A DNA stretch of 55,451 bases from Butyrivibrio sp. (GCA_024694565.1 JAILJR010000233.1:1-55451), one strand, 5' to 3'; positions 17,294-26,900 are shown, counted from the first letter of the stretch. Numbers and translations are program-made. Notes: generated from the sequence alone by a model not told the origin.

Positions 17294-18577
17294 TTATGAG
17301 TTGCCCTTCTCAGCAAAAGGCAGTGTAATTTCCTCTCCTGCATCTTTTTTAGGTGTATCTGCCATGGCATAATCCCCATCCTCTACAGTAGGAGCAGCTG
17401 CTTCATGTATTTCCGGCTCCTTTGATTGAATGTCGGCTTGCTCTTCTTTCTCACCTTCTTCCGGTTCCTTTGGCTTTCCCACTGTATCCACCAGATCCTC
17501 CAATGTGATGGTCATCATGTCCTCACTGCTTGGATTCTCCATTTCAGAGATACGCCTTGCCTGGTTTGTGATTATCTCTTCAAAGAGATTGCGAACTTCT
17601 CTTGCATTGGCAAAGTTTTCGATATTTTCCATCTTTCTGGCTGTTATCATTGCCCTTATCTGATGCTTTACATCCTCGTCAACTTTGTAGTCGTACTTTT
17701 TACAGTTCAGATCAAATATAGCCTCGAGTTCATCTATATCATAGTCAGGGAACTCTATGTACTTATTAAACCTTGACTTAAGACCGGGGTTACTTTCTAT
17801 GAACTTTTTCATTGGCTGAGTATAACCGGCAACTATGACAACAAAGTCATCCCTGTTGTCTTCCATAGCCTTCAGAATGGTATCTATTGCCTCCTGGCCG
17901 AATGCGTCATCCTTCTGTGCAAGTGCATAGGCCTCGTCAATGAAAAGAACTCCGCCTTTGGCTTTGGTGATCTGCTCCTGAGTTTTAATAGCAGTCTGAC
18001 CCACATATCCGGCAACAAGCCCTGAGCGGTCAACCTCTACAAGCTGACCTTTTGATAAGACTCCAATCTGCTTGTAGATCTGAGCTATTATCCTTGCAAC
18101 AGTGGTCTTACCTGTTCCGGGATTGCCTGTAAATACAAGATGGAGCGATACCGGAACAGACTTAAGTCCCTGATCCTGTCTGGCCTTCTGTACCTTGACA
18201 AAGGCGGTAAGCTCCTTGACATCTTCCTTTATGGTCTTGAGCCCTATAAGCTTATCGAGGGCCTCCATTGGATCTTCCTCCGGCTCCTTTGGTTTCTCCG
18301 GCTCCGGCTTTTTCAGATTATTATCTGCTGCAAAAAGAGCCTTGGCTTCACGCAGTGCGTTATGTGCATCCCTCACAGCATTTTTTTGCTCAGTGCCTTG
18401 TGCCTTGGCAGCGCCTGATTCCTGCTCATTGAAAGCCCCTGTCCCCTGACCTGTTCTGTTTCCTGATGAAGCTTTACCTGAAGGCATGGAGAAAAAGTCC
18501 CCATATAACCCGCCAAGCAGATTTCTCTCTGAATTGGTTATCTTTTGAAGTGTCTCAAGTTCTTTGTCCAGTCCCAT
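17294..18577 (-). CDS. SpoVK/CbbX-type AAA+ ATPase
   Basis: A 427-aa protein. About 110 N-terminal residues are low-complexity and Pro/Glu-rich; the AAA+ module follows: LDKLIGLKTIKEDVKEL, Walker A FTGNPGTGKTTVARII (about residue 154), the CbbX-type loop RSGLVAGYVGQTA, Walker B GGVLFIDEAYALAQ (about 211), sensor 1 VVIVAGYT, an arginine finger region NPGLKSRFNKYIEF, then a C-terminal lid and an acidic tail. SpoVK, CbbX and EccA1-like proteins remodel partner proteins; no RuBisCO or type VII genes are nearby, so the partner is unknown. The start MGLDKELE at 18577 has GGAGA 8 bases upstream; an ATG five codons earlier (18592) has a poor ribosome binding site. Monocistronic, flanked by terminators. 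Confidence 0.8.
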   Translation of the reverse strand: MGLDKELETLQKITNSERNLLGGLYGDFFSMPSGKASSGNRTGQGTGAFNEQESGAAKAQGTEQKNAVRDAHNALREAKALFAADNNLKKPEPEKPKEPEEDPMEALDKLIGLKTIKEDVKELTAFVKVQKARQDQGLKSVPVSLHLVFTGNPGTGKTTVARIIAQIYKQIGVLSKGQLVEVDRSGLVAGYVGQTAIKTQEQITKAKGGVLFIDEAYALAQKDDAFGQEAIDTILKAMEDNRDDFVVIVAGYTQPMKKFIESNPGLKSRFNKYIEFPDYDIDELEAIFDLNCKKYDYKVDEDVKHQIRAMITARKMENIENFANAREVRNLFEEIITNQARRISEMENPSSEDMMTITLEDLVDTVGKPKEPEEGEKEEQADIQSKEPEIHEAAAPTVEDGDYAMADTPKKDAGEEITLPFAEKGNS

Positions 18578-18667
18578 AATAGAGTTCTCCATTTTATTAC
18601 TTTCGTATTAGTAACTATTAAGTGCAATAGCCATTACTATTCTAAATGATTTTTATAACAAAAGAAA

Positions 18668-18702
18668 GCGGCATTCCCAAAATGAGAATGCCGCAGAAAA
18701 AA
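18668..18702 (-). terminator. Terminator of the DUF5722-like gene
   Basis: On the minus strand GCGGCATTC and GAATGCCGC (9 bp) flank an 9-base loop, followed by TTTCTTTTG. A T run also lies on the plus side (minus-strand A run). Confidence 0.85.
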
Positions 18703-18717
18703 ACTTTTATGCTATTA

Positions 18718-20373
18718 TCAGTCGTTCAGGAACCATCCGCCTCTTGTCATGAAGGTTCTGTTAGTTACAAGGCTGTCCACACTCTGTCCGATAATAGCTG
18801 ACGCCTTATCCTTGTAAGCCTGAGCATTACCTGTTCCAAGGTTCTTGTAGAAGTCATAGGACATCTTCTTGCTTCCGTCAAGGTTCTTAAGTCCCTGTGC
18901 AATGTGGCTCTCCATCTCATGTGCATCATCAGTCTCCCTGAAGAGAATGAAAGCACAGATGTACGGATTGTTTTCAGCCATCGTATATGCATAAGTTATA
19001 GAAGCTGCCTGAGCATCTTCACCAAAGCTTGAGGTGTATCCAATCTCAGTAAGTGCGATAGGCCTTACACCACCACCCGGAGCAAGGAATGATGCCTGAC
19101 ACATGTAATCGGTAAGCAGATAAATGTTCTCCATTGTAATATAAGGAGTTGTAAGAGACTGGCTTACATATTCTCTCTGCTGCTTCCAGGCATATGGATC
19201 AAACAGCGGTGCATTGTATGGATGGAATGAAAGCGCCCAGTTGATGTTACCCTCACGGTTGATGTAGTAATTGAATCTGTCGAGGTACTGCTTTGATAAA
19301 AAACATCCCGGATTTGACTTTCTGTTCCACTCCTGGTCAAAAGATGTATAAATCCTTGCATTTCCATTTACAGCCTTGATCTCATTGTAGAAAATTCTGA
19401 AGGCCTTCACATACTCGCTTACATTGAGCTCAAGGTTTGTTGAGTTCATGTAGTACCACTCAGTTCTTGCATTGACCTCATTACCGATAACCCAGTTGTC
19501 AACAACTCCGTTGGCACCTGAATATCTCTGGGCAAGGAATGATGCAATTGCCTTGAGGTGCTGCGTTCCGCCATCCTCTTTTGTATTCATTGCATATCCG
19601 GGACACTTGTGAGAATCCCTGGACTGTGGATGAATAAGATCTGCTCCTGCCTCTGTCTTATTGTTAAGGATTGTCATTGTGAGCTGGAAATTATTGATCC
19701 TGCACCAGTTTACAAATCCGTCGTACTGAGCAAGTGCTGCAGTATTAAACTGATATGACTTTCCGTTGTAGGAAAACTCGGTAGTTGGCTGAGCAGGGTT
19801 CGATGATGGTCCTACAATATCACCCATATAAAGGTTGTAAACCATCTGGGCAACTCCAAGATCCTTGAAGGTTGCCGCATCTGCATCATTGGGAAGGATT
19901 CCCTTCATACCGTGGTCATTTCTTCCTGCTGTCTTTGTTGCTATTGCCTCCGGATTAGTGATGTAATGCTCATCACTTACCTGGTTCATTGAACCGCCGC
20001 TCTTAACTGCAACCAGAAACTTCTTACTAAGATTCGATCCCTCGCCGTAATATCCAAGCGGGAATGTGAATGTGGCGCTGGCGCCGACCGGAGCCTGTGC
20101 AACTATATTTCCTGTTGTTCCGTCCTGATAAACCTCATCAGCATAAAGATAATACTGTCCGTCATCTGATCCCGGTACAGAGCTTGCTGAAACGTTCACA
20201 ACAACATTGTTGCCCTGAATCTGACAGGAATTAATACTGACAACTCTTCCTGCTGCCTCAACTACAGTTCCTCTGTTTTCAGGGATGATACCCGCACTCT
20301 TCCCGGCAGCAGCTATGGTCAGTGCAGCCATAACCCCTGCAAAAATTCTTCTGCTTAAACTTACTTTCTTCAC
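18718..20373 (-). CDS. Secreted glycoside hydrolase-like protein (DUF5722 type)
   Basis: A 551-aa exported protein. A signal peptide (MKKVSLSRRIFAGVMAALTI plus an Ala-rich cleavage region ending VEAAG) precedes a small beta-sandwich domain (about 40-145). A TIM-barrel-like domain follows: a GNEVNARTEW strand end (about residue 298, the usual acid/base Asn-Glu pair of clan GH-A) and ALTEIGYTSSFG (about 443, the nucleophile position). This arrangement suits the DUF5722 family of putative bacterial glycosidases. The substrate is unknown; polysaccharide breakdown outside the cell is likely. It lies 22 bp downstream of the flavodiiron gene but has no obvious link to it. No lipobox or anchoring motif seen, so it is probably released. 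Confidence 0.7.
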   Translation of the reverse strand: MKKVSLSRRIFAGVMAALTIAAAGKSAGIIPENRGTVVEAAGRVVSINSCQIQGNNVVVNVSASSVPGSDDGQYYLYADEVYQDGTTGNIVAQAPVGASATFTFPLGYYGEGSNLSKKFLVAVKSGGSMNQVSDEHYITNPEAIATKTAGRNDHGMKGILPNDADAATFKDLGVAQMVYNLYMGDIVGPSSNPAQPTTEFSYNGKSYQFNTAALAQYDGFVNWCRINNFQLTMTILNNKTEAGADLIHPQSRDSHKCPGYAMNTKEDGGTQHLKAIASFLAQRYSGANGVVDNWVIGNEVNARTEWYYMNSTNLELNVSEYVKAFRIFYNEIKAVNGNARIYTSFDQEWNRKSNPGCFLSKQYLDRFNYYINREGNINWALSFHPYNAPLFDPYAWKQQREYVSQSLTTPYITMENIYLLTDYMCQASFLAPGGGVRPIALTEIGYTSSFGEDAQAASITYAYTMAENNPYICAFILFRETDDAHEMESHIAQGLKNLDGSKKMSYDFYKNLGTGNAQAYKDKASAIIGQSVDSLVTNRTFMTRGGWFLND

Positions 20374-20395
20374 TACTAACCTCCACCCTTTTCAC

Positions 20396-21592
20396 TCATG
20401 CATTAACAACAGCATCAGTGAAATTATTCAGTGCCTCCATATCCTTTGAGTGGAGAGCACTCTTTATTGTTAACATATCCTCCAGGACCTGTACGTTCTT
20501 AAGAAGTGACAGCTTCTCACGCATAAGCTTTCCTGAAGCCGGAGCCCATGTTCCATTCTGTGCAAGAGCAAATACCCTGTTCTGAACGCCAAGAGCTACC
20601 ATATCATTCAGGAAGCCTTCAACCGGTGGATAAATTCCGTTGTTGTAGGTTGGACACATTACTACTATCCTTCTCACTCTCCAGACTTCACTGATAAGAT
20701 AGGACACATCACTTCCGGATGCATCATATACCCTTACGTCACTTACTCCCTTATCCCTCAGGGAAGATGCCACTGCGTATGCAGCACTTGCCGTATGACC
20801 ATAGAGACTACCGTATATAACTATAACACCATCTGACTCTGCTGTATAGGTGCTCCATTTATTATATTTGTCGAGAAAAACTCCTATATCCTTTCTCCAG
20901 ACAGGTCCGTGAAGCGGAAGAATCATTGCAATATCGAGGCCTGCTGCCTTTTTGAGCACCGCCTGAACCTGTGGACCGTATTTTCCGACTATGTTTGAGT
21001 AATACCTCCTTGCAGAGTCCATGAAGTCCTTCTCAAAATCATATTCATCGGCAAAAAGACCTCCGTCCAGTGCTCCAAAAGTACCGAAGGCATCTGCCGA
21101 GAAGAGGGCCTTTGATGTCATATCATAGGCTAGCAGAACTTCAGGCCAGTGCACCATTGGCGCTGCCACGAAGCGGAAGGTATGCTTTCCGGTAGACAGC
21201 TCATCCCCCTCTTTAACCTCCAGCTTTTTATATTCTGCTGACTCAGGGAAAAACTGTCCCATAAATGTAAATGTCTGCTTTCCGCCAACTACTGTCACAT
21301 CCGGGAAAAGAGCTGTCACCTTATCAATCAGACTGCAGTGGTCCGGCTCCATGTGAAGTACTATGAGATAATCAAGCTTTCTTCCCGCAAGAACCTCCTT
21401 TAAATTCTCAAGATACTGGTCTGCGACGGAAATATCTGCCGTATCAAATACTGCTGTCTTGTCATCATCGATAAAATAGCTGTTATAAGATACTCCCTCC
21501 GGAATCGGGAAAATATTCTCAAAGCGTTCAAGACGCTTGTCGCTTCCCCCGATCCAGAAAATATCATCGGTAACCTTTTTAAATCCTCTCAT
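20396..21592 (-). CDS. FprA-type flavodiiron protein
   Basis: A 398-aa two-domain A-type flavoprotein. The metallo-beta-lactamase-like half carries the diiron ligands in HMEPDHC (residues about 80-86) with later MVHWPEVLLAYD, SADAFG and LPLHGPVWR. The flavodoxin half begins near residue 255 (VIVIYGSLYGHTASAAYAVA, FMN phosphate loop) and continues with VVMCPTYNNGIYP. These cytoplasmic enzymes reduce O2 or NO to water or N2O in anaerobes. No rubredoxin gene is adjacent. The ATG is preceded by GAGGAGAG; the gene lies 19 bp after the stop of the hybrid kinase and may be co-transcribed with it. It ends with a TGA, showing that TGA is an ordinary stop here. Confidence 0.9.
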   Translation of the reverse strand: MRGFKKVTDDIFWIGGSDKRLERFENIFPIPEGVSYNSYFIDDDKTAVFDTADISVADQYLENLKEVLAGRKLDYLIVLHMEPDHCSLIDKVTALFPDVTVVGGKQTFTFMGQFFPESAEYKKLEVKEGDELSTGKHTFRFVAAPMVHWPEVLLAYDMTSKALFSADAFGTFGALDGGLFADEYDFEKDFMDSARRYYSNIVGKYGPQVQAVLKKAAGLDIAMILPLHGPVWRKDIGVFLDKYNKWSTYTAESDGVIVIYGSLYGHTASAAYAVASSLRDKGVSDVRVYDASGSDVSYLISEVWRVRRIVVMCPTYNNGIYPPVEGFLNDMVALGVQNRVFALAQNGTWAPASGKLMREKLSLLKNVQVLEDMLTIKSALHSKDMEALNNFTDAVVNA

Positions 21593-21610
21593 GAAAACTC
21601 TCCTCTCTTA

Positions 21611-24600
21611 TTATTTTTTGAACTCCATAATGGTCTTTTCCACAATCCTTATATCTATCGGCTTTGTCACATGTGCATTCATACCGGCATCAAAAGCCTG
21701 CTGCACATCATCCGCATATGCATTGGCAGTCATGGCAATGATCGGAATCTTCTGCGACCAGTCCGTACCAAGGGCTCTGATAGCTGCTGCCGCCTCATAT
21801 CCGTTCATTACAGGCATCTGAATATCCATGAGTATCATGTCATAGTCACCCTCATTTGCTGCCTTGAACATATCGACGACCTCCTGACCGTTTACAGCCC
21901 TTGTAACCGTTGCACCTTCCATATTCATAAGCTCTGTCAGAATGTCAGCGTTGATATCATTATCCTCTGCAGCAAGGAACTTCATTCCCTTTATTGGTGT
22001 CTTTTCTTCCTCCTGCTGATCCTTGCCGGCTCTGATCGAGAGATCCTCAAGAAGCTGTTTGAAGGTTGATATAAAGAAAGGCTTCTGCATAAGATCGTTG
22101 GTACCGGCAGCTCTCACTTCGTCCTCTATTCCACCAAAGTCATATGCCATCACGATGATAAGGACATTGTTTCGCATATTCCTTGATCTGATCAGCCTGA
22201 CAACCTCTGCTGCCTTCCGGTCGCCGACCATTTCGTCCACCAGGATGATGTCGATGCTCTTACCCTTTTCTTCACACTCATCAATTATGCTCAGTGCCTC
22301 TGAATCAGTCTTAGCCCTTATAACCTCAAGATTCTCATTTGCAAGTGAATTGTATATCTTATCAGTCTCATCCTGATAGGAGTCAATATAGAGCAGCCTC
22401 TCAATACCATGAGCCTTCCAGAAATCAAACTGTGTAGTCTCAACAACCTTAAGGCGAAGATTCACTATGAAAGTACTTCCCTCGCCCTCCTTGGTTTCTA
22501 CTCTTATGGTTCCTCCCATAAGCTCAACGAGACTCTTTGTTATTGCCATTCCAAGGCCTGTACCCTGAATGGTCTTGGTTGCCCCCTTCTCCTCTCTTGA
22601 GAAGGCATCAAATATCTTATCCTTGTACTCTGGCTTCATGCCGATACCATTGTCACTTATGGTAAAGGTCACATTGTTGAAGCCTTCGGAAGAAGACCTT
22701 GACTCTTTTATCGTAAACTCGATTCTGCCGCCCTCAGGAGTATACTTCACGGCGTTGCCGAGGATATTCATAAGAATCTCATTGATCCTCTTCTTGTCAC
22801 CCATGAACATGTCATGCTCCATGTCCTCAAGCTTTACGACATACTCCTGATTCTTGGACTTGGCCTGGAAGCTTATAACAGAGTTTATTTCCTCAAGAAG
22901 AAGACCTATTGCCATCTCCTTGATATCAAGTGTGGTCTTGCCGCTTTCAATCTTACTCATGTCCAGAACATCATTGAGCAGAGAAAGAAGATTCGAAGAA
23001 GCAAGTGATATTTTGTGGGTATATTCCTTTACCTTTTCAGGTTCATCCGCATGCTTGTCTATCAGAAGATTAAAGCCCGTAATCGCATTCATAGGTGTGC
23101 GGAAATCGTGGGACATATTTGCCAGAAAGCTTGTCTTTGCTTTGTTGGCTGTCTCTGCCGCATTCAATGCCTCCTGCAGCTGATGGTTTCTTCTGATTTC
23201 CTGTGTACGGTCATAAAGAGCTATGGCAATCCGCTTTCCACCGTCATCTATTGTACAGACAATGACTCCCCGGTAATACAGATGTTCATTCGTGCGCTTG
23301 TTCTCCATCTTAATCTCGTCAAGCGCAACCTCACCACCATTCTCCATGATGTAGAATATGGCATCATCAAGCCGGTTTTCATCATTGTCCCTCTGGGCTT
23401 TGGCAATATCCCTGATATCAGCCTTAAGGTCTTCCATGGGCAGACCCAAAACTGCCTCCGCATTTGCTGTAAGGAACACCGGTGAGTAGCTGCCTTCATT
23501 TATAACTGCAAGAATATCATTGTTCTTCTCTACGACAAAATCAAAGAGCCACTCCCTGTAATGGATATCATTTTCCTTGATCATGAGCTTTTCCTGGTTC
23601 ATCCGCTCAATCTCGTTCACCATCTCATTCAATGTATCCGCCATTTCTTTTACGGATTCTGACAGTTGCCCGATCTCATCCTCACTCAGATCGTTGTTCT
23701 GTACATTAAAGTGCCCGCTCTTTATTTCATTTGCCATGTAATTTATCTTGCTAAGCCTTCCGCTCATACTTCGTGCAAATTTGTTGCTTAGTATGAGTGC
23801 AATAACAGATATGACTCCTGCTATTATTACAACAGACCCAAGGATCCTGTACACATCTGCTACTATCTTGTCCCTGTCCACATAATAGTAGAGTCTCCAT
23901 CCATTGTTGATATAGTCTGCAGCAGCTATAAAATAAGGTGCCTGTTCAACAAAGCCCTCAACACCTGCTACCCTGATGTGCTCGACTATCGTATCATCAA
24001 GGGCCTTATTTTCAATTATTTGGTGCTCAATAACATTCCCATTATAATCCAATATGACAAGACCGTTGTTGAGATAACTGCTCTTATTTACCACAGAAAA
24101 GAAGCTTTCCTTATCAACCTGAAGGACTACCATACCTATGCGCTTTGATGAGGTAGCCTGGTCAAGTATAGCTTTTATGACATAGACTCCCCCTTCGCCA
24201 TCTACCATCCAATTGACTTCATATTCGTCACAGGAAAAAGCATACCATTCCTTTTCCAGATCTGTGGAAGGCCTTTTAAAAAAGTCCCCGTAGCTGTCTT
24301 CACTGACAAGATCCGAATAAATGGTTATTGACCTGATATTGGGGTCAGTGCCAAGATAATACCAGATCATTGGTTCGATTTCATCCTTTAATACTTCTCT
24401 GAATGTGTCCGGATCCTCTTTAGCTTTCTCCAATGCCTTTTTTAATGGCGCCTCATAGGAAAAGAAGGTTACGACATCAGTCTCCCTCTCAACATTGTTT
24501 TCTATTCCGTTGGAAATAACCTCAGCATTACCAATCATGGTTATCCTGGTCTGCTCAATAAGATTATTCCTTGAAACAACATAGGCATAAGCGCCAAGTA

Positions 24601-24691
24601 TGATAATTGGAACAACAATCAGAACTGCAAAGGTTTTTGTCAAATTGCTCTTGATGCTTTTTCCACGCTTGGCTTTTATGGACCTGTTCAT
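21611..24691 (-). CDS. Hybrid sensor histidine kinase (dCache-HAMP-PAS-HisKA-HATPase-REC-REC)
   Basis: A 1,026-aa membrane receptor. TM1 (TFAVLIVVPIIILGAYAYV) and TM2 (ILGSVVIIAGVISVIALILS) flank an extracellular sensor of about 240 residues; HAMP and a PAS-like domain follow. The phosphoacceptor box FLANMSHDFRTPMNAITGF has His near residue 529; the ATPase motifs are NILGNAVKYTPEGG, FTISDNGIGM and GTGLGMAIT. Two receiver domains follow with Asp near 818 (IILVDEMVG) and 954 (MILMDIQMPVMNG), the second fully canonical. No Hpt domain or separate response regulator is adjacent, so the output is unknown. ATG at 24691 chosen because CAGGAG lies 7 bases before it; the 24718 start lies in the leader. 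Confidence 0.9.
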   Translation of the reverse strand: MNRSIKAKRGKSIKSNLTKTFAVLIVVPIIILGAYAYVVSRNNLIEQTRITMIGNAEVISNGIENNVERETDVVTFFSYEAPLKKALEKAKEDPDTFREVLKDEIEPMIWYYLGTDPNIRSITIYSDLVSEDSYGDFFKRPSTDLEKEWYAFSCDEYEVNWMVDGEGGVYVIKAILDQATSSKRIGMVVLQVDKESFFSVVNKSSYLNNGLVILDYNGNVIEHQIIENKALDDTIVEHIRVAGVEGFVEQAPYFIAAADYINNGWRLYYYVDRDKIVADVYRILGSVVIIAGVISVIALILSNKFARSMSGRLSKINYMANEIKSGHFNVQNNDLSEDEIGQLSESVKEMADTLNEMVNEIERMNQEKLMIKENDIHYREWLFDFVVEKNNDILAVINEGSYSPVFLTANAEAVLGLPMEDLKADIRDIAKAQRDNDENRLDDAIFYIMENGGEVALDEIKMENKRTNEHLYYRGVIVCTIDDGGKRIAIALYDRTQEIRRNHQLQEALNAAETANKAKTSFLANMSHDFRTPMNAITGFNLLIDKHADEPEKVKEYTHKISLASSNLLSLLNDVLDMSKIESGKTTLDIKEMAIGLLLEEINSVISFQAKSKNQEYVVKLEDMEHDMFMGDKKRINEILMNILGNAVKYTPEGGRIEFTIKESRSSSEGFNNVTFTISDNGIGMKPEYKDKIFDAFSREEKGATKTIQGTGLGMAITKSLVELMGGTIRVETKEGEGSTFIVNLRLKVVETTQFDFWKAHGIERLLYIDSYQDETDKIYNSLANENLEVIRAKTDSEALSIIDECEEKGKSIDIILVDEMVGDRKAAEVVRLIRSRNMRNNVLIIVMAYDFGGIEDEVRAAGTNDLMQKPFFISTFKQLLEDLSIRAGKDQQEEEKTPIKGMKFLAAEDNDINADILTELMNMEGATVTRAVNGQEVVDMFKAANEGDYDMILMDIQMPVMNGYEAAAAIRALGTDWSQKIPIIAMTANAYADDVQQAFDAGMNAHVTKPIDIRIVEKTIMEFKK

Positions 24692-24712
24692 AGGCATACT
24701 CCTGTCATTAAT

Positions 24713-24764
24713 GTGCAAAAGACAGGCCCGCTTCCGGAGAAAAACTCCTGGTCCGGACCTGTCA
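24713..24764 (-). terminator. Hairpin terminator or attenuator before the hybrid kinase
   Basis: On the minus strand GACAGGTCCGG and its partner ending GGGCCTGTC form a long stem with an internal CCAGGAG/CTCCGG arm, followed by TTTTGC. It ends 22 bases before the kinase ATG, so it either ends the greA/flavin-reductase transcript or attenuates the kinase gene. Confidence 0.65.
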
Positions 24765-24846
24765 CATAACAGAAAATCGCATAAGAAATCCGTATCTGCA
24801 AAGGGCAGATTTCTGAACGATTTCCTATAATCGTTCGGAAAGTTAC
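24765..24846 (-). promoter_or_regulatory. Two further hairpins after the flavin reductase gene
   Basis: GAACGATT/AATCGTTC (about 24815-24836) and AGAAATC-type arms with GCAGAT (about 24784-24813) form two stems in series upstream of the terminator-like hairpin. No T run follows either, so they are structured RNA rather than simple terminators. Confidence 0.45.
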
Positions 24847-24847
24847 C

Positions 24848-25357
24848 TTATCTGATCATTACCTTCTTTATCTCACCTACATACATGATGTGGTAATCAT
24901 CATCCTTATAAACATCATCGATGATATCCAAATCGATGAATCCCTGTTTTTCAAACTCCTGCCTGTAAAGCACCTTGCAGGTTATTATGTTATCGGCCTC
25001 TTCAATGTATGGTATACCTTCATCGTATCCCACATTTAACCTGGCATTTGCTATTTTATCCTCATCTCTTCCGGAAACAGCACCCAGGTATTTCAGTGCT
25101 CCTCTGAACTTATCTGAATTATTAAAGAAACTTAAGGAAAACTCGTCAGATGAATCAAGAAATTCTCTGGTATATCTGCTGCCTCTGACGAAAATAAAAA
25201 CTACCCTCCTGTTCCAAAGATAGCCCACTCCTCCCCACGAAGCTGTCATGGTGTTGGCCTTGCTTTCATTAGCTGCTGTAATCAGCATGCTTTTCCCACT
25301 GAAATTAAAGGCACCCTCATCAAGCTGGGCAGGATCAATTGGCTGAAAAACGCGCAT
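24848..25357 (-). CDS. Flavin reductase-like FMN-binding protein
   Basis: A 169-aa protein of the split-barrel flavin reductase/HpaC-like family: GKSMLITAANESKANTMTAS near the N-terminus (the canonical N/S-xxN-MT-S FMN phosphate motif), RRVVFIFVRGSRYTREFLD and SDEFSLSFFN follow. Clostridial members bind FMN and act as NAD(P)H:flavin or rubredoxin-like reductases; the true substrate is unknown. GGAGGAAAT precedes the ATG. The stop of greA lies 30 bp upstream on the same strand, so the two are probably co-transcribed. It is followed by the hairpin array before the hybrid kinase. Confidence 0.8.
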   Translation of the reverse strand: MRVFQPIDPAQLDEGAFNFSGKSMLITAANESKANTMTASWGGVGYLWNRRVVFIFVRGSRYTREFLDSSDEFSLSFFNNSDKFRGALKYLGAVSGRDEDKIANARLNVGYDEGIPYIEEADNIITCKVLYRQEFEKQGFIDLDIIDDVYKDDDYHIMYVGEIKKVMIR

Positions 25358-25387
25358 ATTTCCTCCGTTTCCTCCGTCCTTCAGATA

Positions 25388-25891
25388 TCAGAAGTCCCTG
25401 ATCTTGTCATCCTCTGTAAGGCCGGTATTTACAATTTTAGTTATCGTTACATCGTAGCTGTATTCGTCACTTACTTTTATAGTAACACGGTCTCCCACTC
25501 TATGTCCAAGCAATTGTTTCCCAAGAGGAGATTCTATGCTGATAAGACCTTTAAGCGAATTTTTCCGCATTGTTGTCACAATCTTGTAGGTCTCTTCGCT
25601 TCCGTCCTCTTCAATCCTGAAGGTGACAGTCTTGTTCATCCCGACCTCATCCTCCTGCGCTTTGTCATCGATTATTCGCGCGGTCTTTATCATTCTTTCA
25701 AGGAATCTTATACGACTCTCGTTCTGATTCTTTGCCTTTTTTGCTGCGTAGTACTCAAAGTTTTCCGACAGATCCCCGTGTGCCCTTGCCTCCTTTACAT
25801 GCTCAAGGAGCTCTTTTCTGACCACAACCTTCCTGTGTTCGATCTCCTTTTCCATGTCCTCAATATCCTTTTTAGTAAGTTCGTTGTTCAT
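25388..25891 (-). CDS. greA: Transcription elongation factor GreA
   Basis: A 167-aa GreA/GreB family protein: an N-terminal coiled-coil finger with acidic tip (LTKKDIEDMEKEIEHRK, HGDLSENFEYYAAKKAKNQN), and a C-terminal FKBP-like domain (TYKIV, ISIESPLGKQLLGHRVGD). It binds the secondary channel of RNA polymerase and stimulates transcript cleavage to rescue backtracked complexes. The start at 25891 (MNNELTKKD) is chosen over longer in-frame upstream codons because GGGGGAAGAG precedes it and family members begin here; the upstream part overlaps the aldolase terminator. Heads a short unit with the flavin reductase gene. Confidence 0.93.
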   Translation of the reverse strand: MNNELTKKDIEDMEKEIEHRKVVVRKELLEHVKEARAHGDLSENFEYYAAKKAKNQNESRIRFLERMIKTARIIDDKAQEDEVGMNKTVTFRIEEDGSEETYKIVTTMRKNSLKGLISIESPLGKQLLGHRVGDRVTIKVSDEYSYDVTITKIVNTGLTEDDKIRDF

Positions 25892-25910
25892 CTCTTCCCC
25901 CGGATTTAGT

Positions 25911-25951
25911 TTAAATAAAAGAGGGTAAAGCCTGCAGGCTCTACCCCCTCT
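25911..25951 (-). terminator. Terminator of the aldolase gene
   Basis: On the minus strand GAGGGGGTA.AGCCTGCAGG folds back through GCAGGCTTTACCCTC, a stem of about 13 bp, followed by TTTTATTTAAA. It sits between the fba stop and the greA ribosome binding site. Confidence 0.9.
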
Positions 25952-25970
25952 ATAATTCTCTCTTTTAGTA

Positions 25971-26834
25971 TCAAGCCTTTCCAACTGATCCGAAAAGCTC
26001 CATCTTCTCCTTAACTGTAGCCTTAATAGCCTCAGCGCCGGGTGCAAGAAGCTTACGTGGGTCAAATCCCTTGCCTTCAAGATCCTTGCCTGCTTCGATA
26101 TATTTTCTTGTTGCATCAGCAAATGAAAGCTGGCACTCTGTATTAACATTGATCTTGGATACGCCAAGTGTGATAGCCTTTTTGATCATGTCTGCAGGAA
26201 TTCCTGTGCCGCCATGAAGAACAAGAGGCATTACACCTGTCTTCTGCTGGATTGCATCAAGAACATCAAAACGAAGTCCCGGCCATCCCTCAGGATATTT
26301 GCCATGGATATTGCCGATACCGGCTGCAAGCATGTCTACGCCGAGATCTGCAATTCTCTTGCACTCATCGGGATCAGCACACTCGCCCATTCCAACGACT
26401 CCGTCTTCCTCGCCGCCGATTGAGCCAACCTCTGCCTCGATTGAAATACCGAGCTGATGTGATACATTAACAAGCTCTGAAGTCTTGGCAACGTTCTCCT
26501 CGATATCATAATGTGAGCCATCAAACATGATTGATGTGAAACCAGCCTTGATGCACTTATAACATCCATCATATGTGCCATGATCGAGATGAAGTGCTAC
26601 AGGAACAGTGATTCCAAGGCTCTCATCCATAGCCTTAACCATAGCTGCAACTGTTCCAAAACCTGTCATGTACTTGCCTGCGCCCTCAGAAACACCGAGG
26701 ATAACAGGGGACTTAAGCTCTTCTGCTGTAAGAAGAATAGACTTTGTCCACTCAAGGTTGTTGATGTTGAACTGACCAACTGCATAGTGGCCTTCTTTTG
26801 CTTTTACAAGCATGTCTTTTGCGGATACTAACAT
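25971..26834 (-). CDS. fba: Class II fructose-bisphosphate aldolase
   Basis: A 287-aa class II aldolase: AVGQFNINNLEWTKSIL near the start, the zinc and catalytic region VALHLDHGTYDGCYKCIKAG, FDGSHYDIEENV, EAEVGSIGGEEDG, GIGNIHGKYP, and the substrate loop VLHGGTGIPADMIKKAI followed by INVNTECQ. It cleaves fructose 1,6-bisphosphate in glycolysis; the metal is Zn2+. GGGGAG precedes the ATG at good spacing. Single gene between its own leader and a strong terminator, as expected for a highly expressed glycolytic gene. Tagatose-bisphosphate aldolase is close in sequence but no tagatose genes are nearby. Confidence 0.95.
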   Translation of the reverse strand: MLVSAKDMLVKAKEGHYAVGQFNINNLEWTKSILLTAEELKSPVILGVSEGAGKYMTGFGTVAAMVKAMDESLGITVPVALHLDHGTYDGCYKCIKAGFTSIMFDGSHYDIEENVAKTSELVNVSHQLGISIEAEVGSIGGEEDGVVGMGECADPDECKRIADLGVDMLAAGIGNIHGKYPEGWPGLRFDVLDAIQQKTGVMPLVLHGGTGIPADMIKKAITLGVSKINVNTECQLSFADATRKYIEAGKDLEGKGFDPRKLLAPGAEAIKATVKEKMELFGSVGKA

Positions 26835-26900
26835 TTGTTTTTCTCCCCTTTTCGTAGATAATTGATGTTAATTAAAACCATTATATACTTGTTGCGCCGT

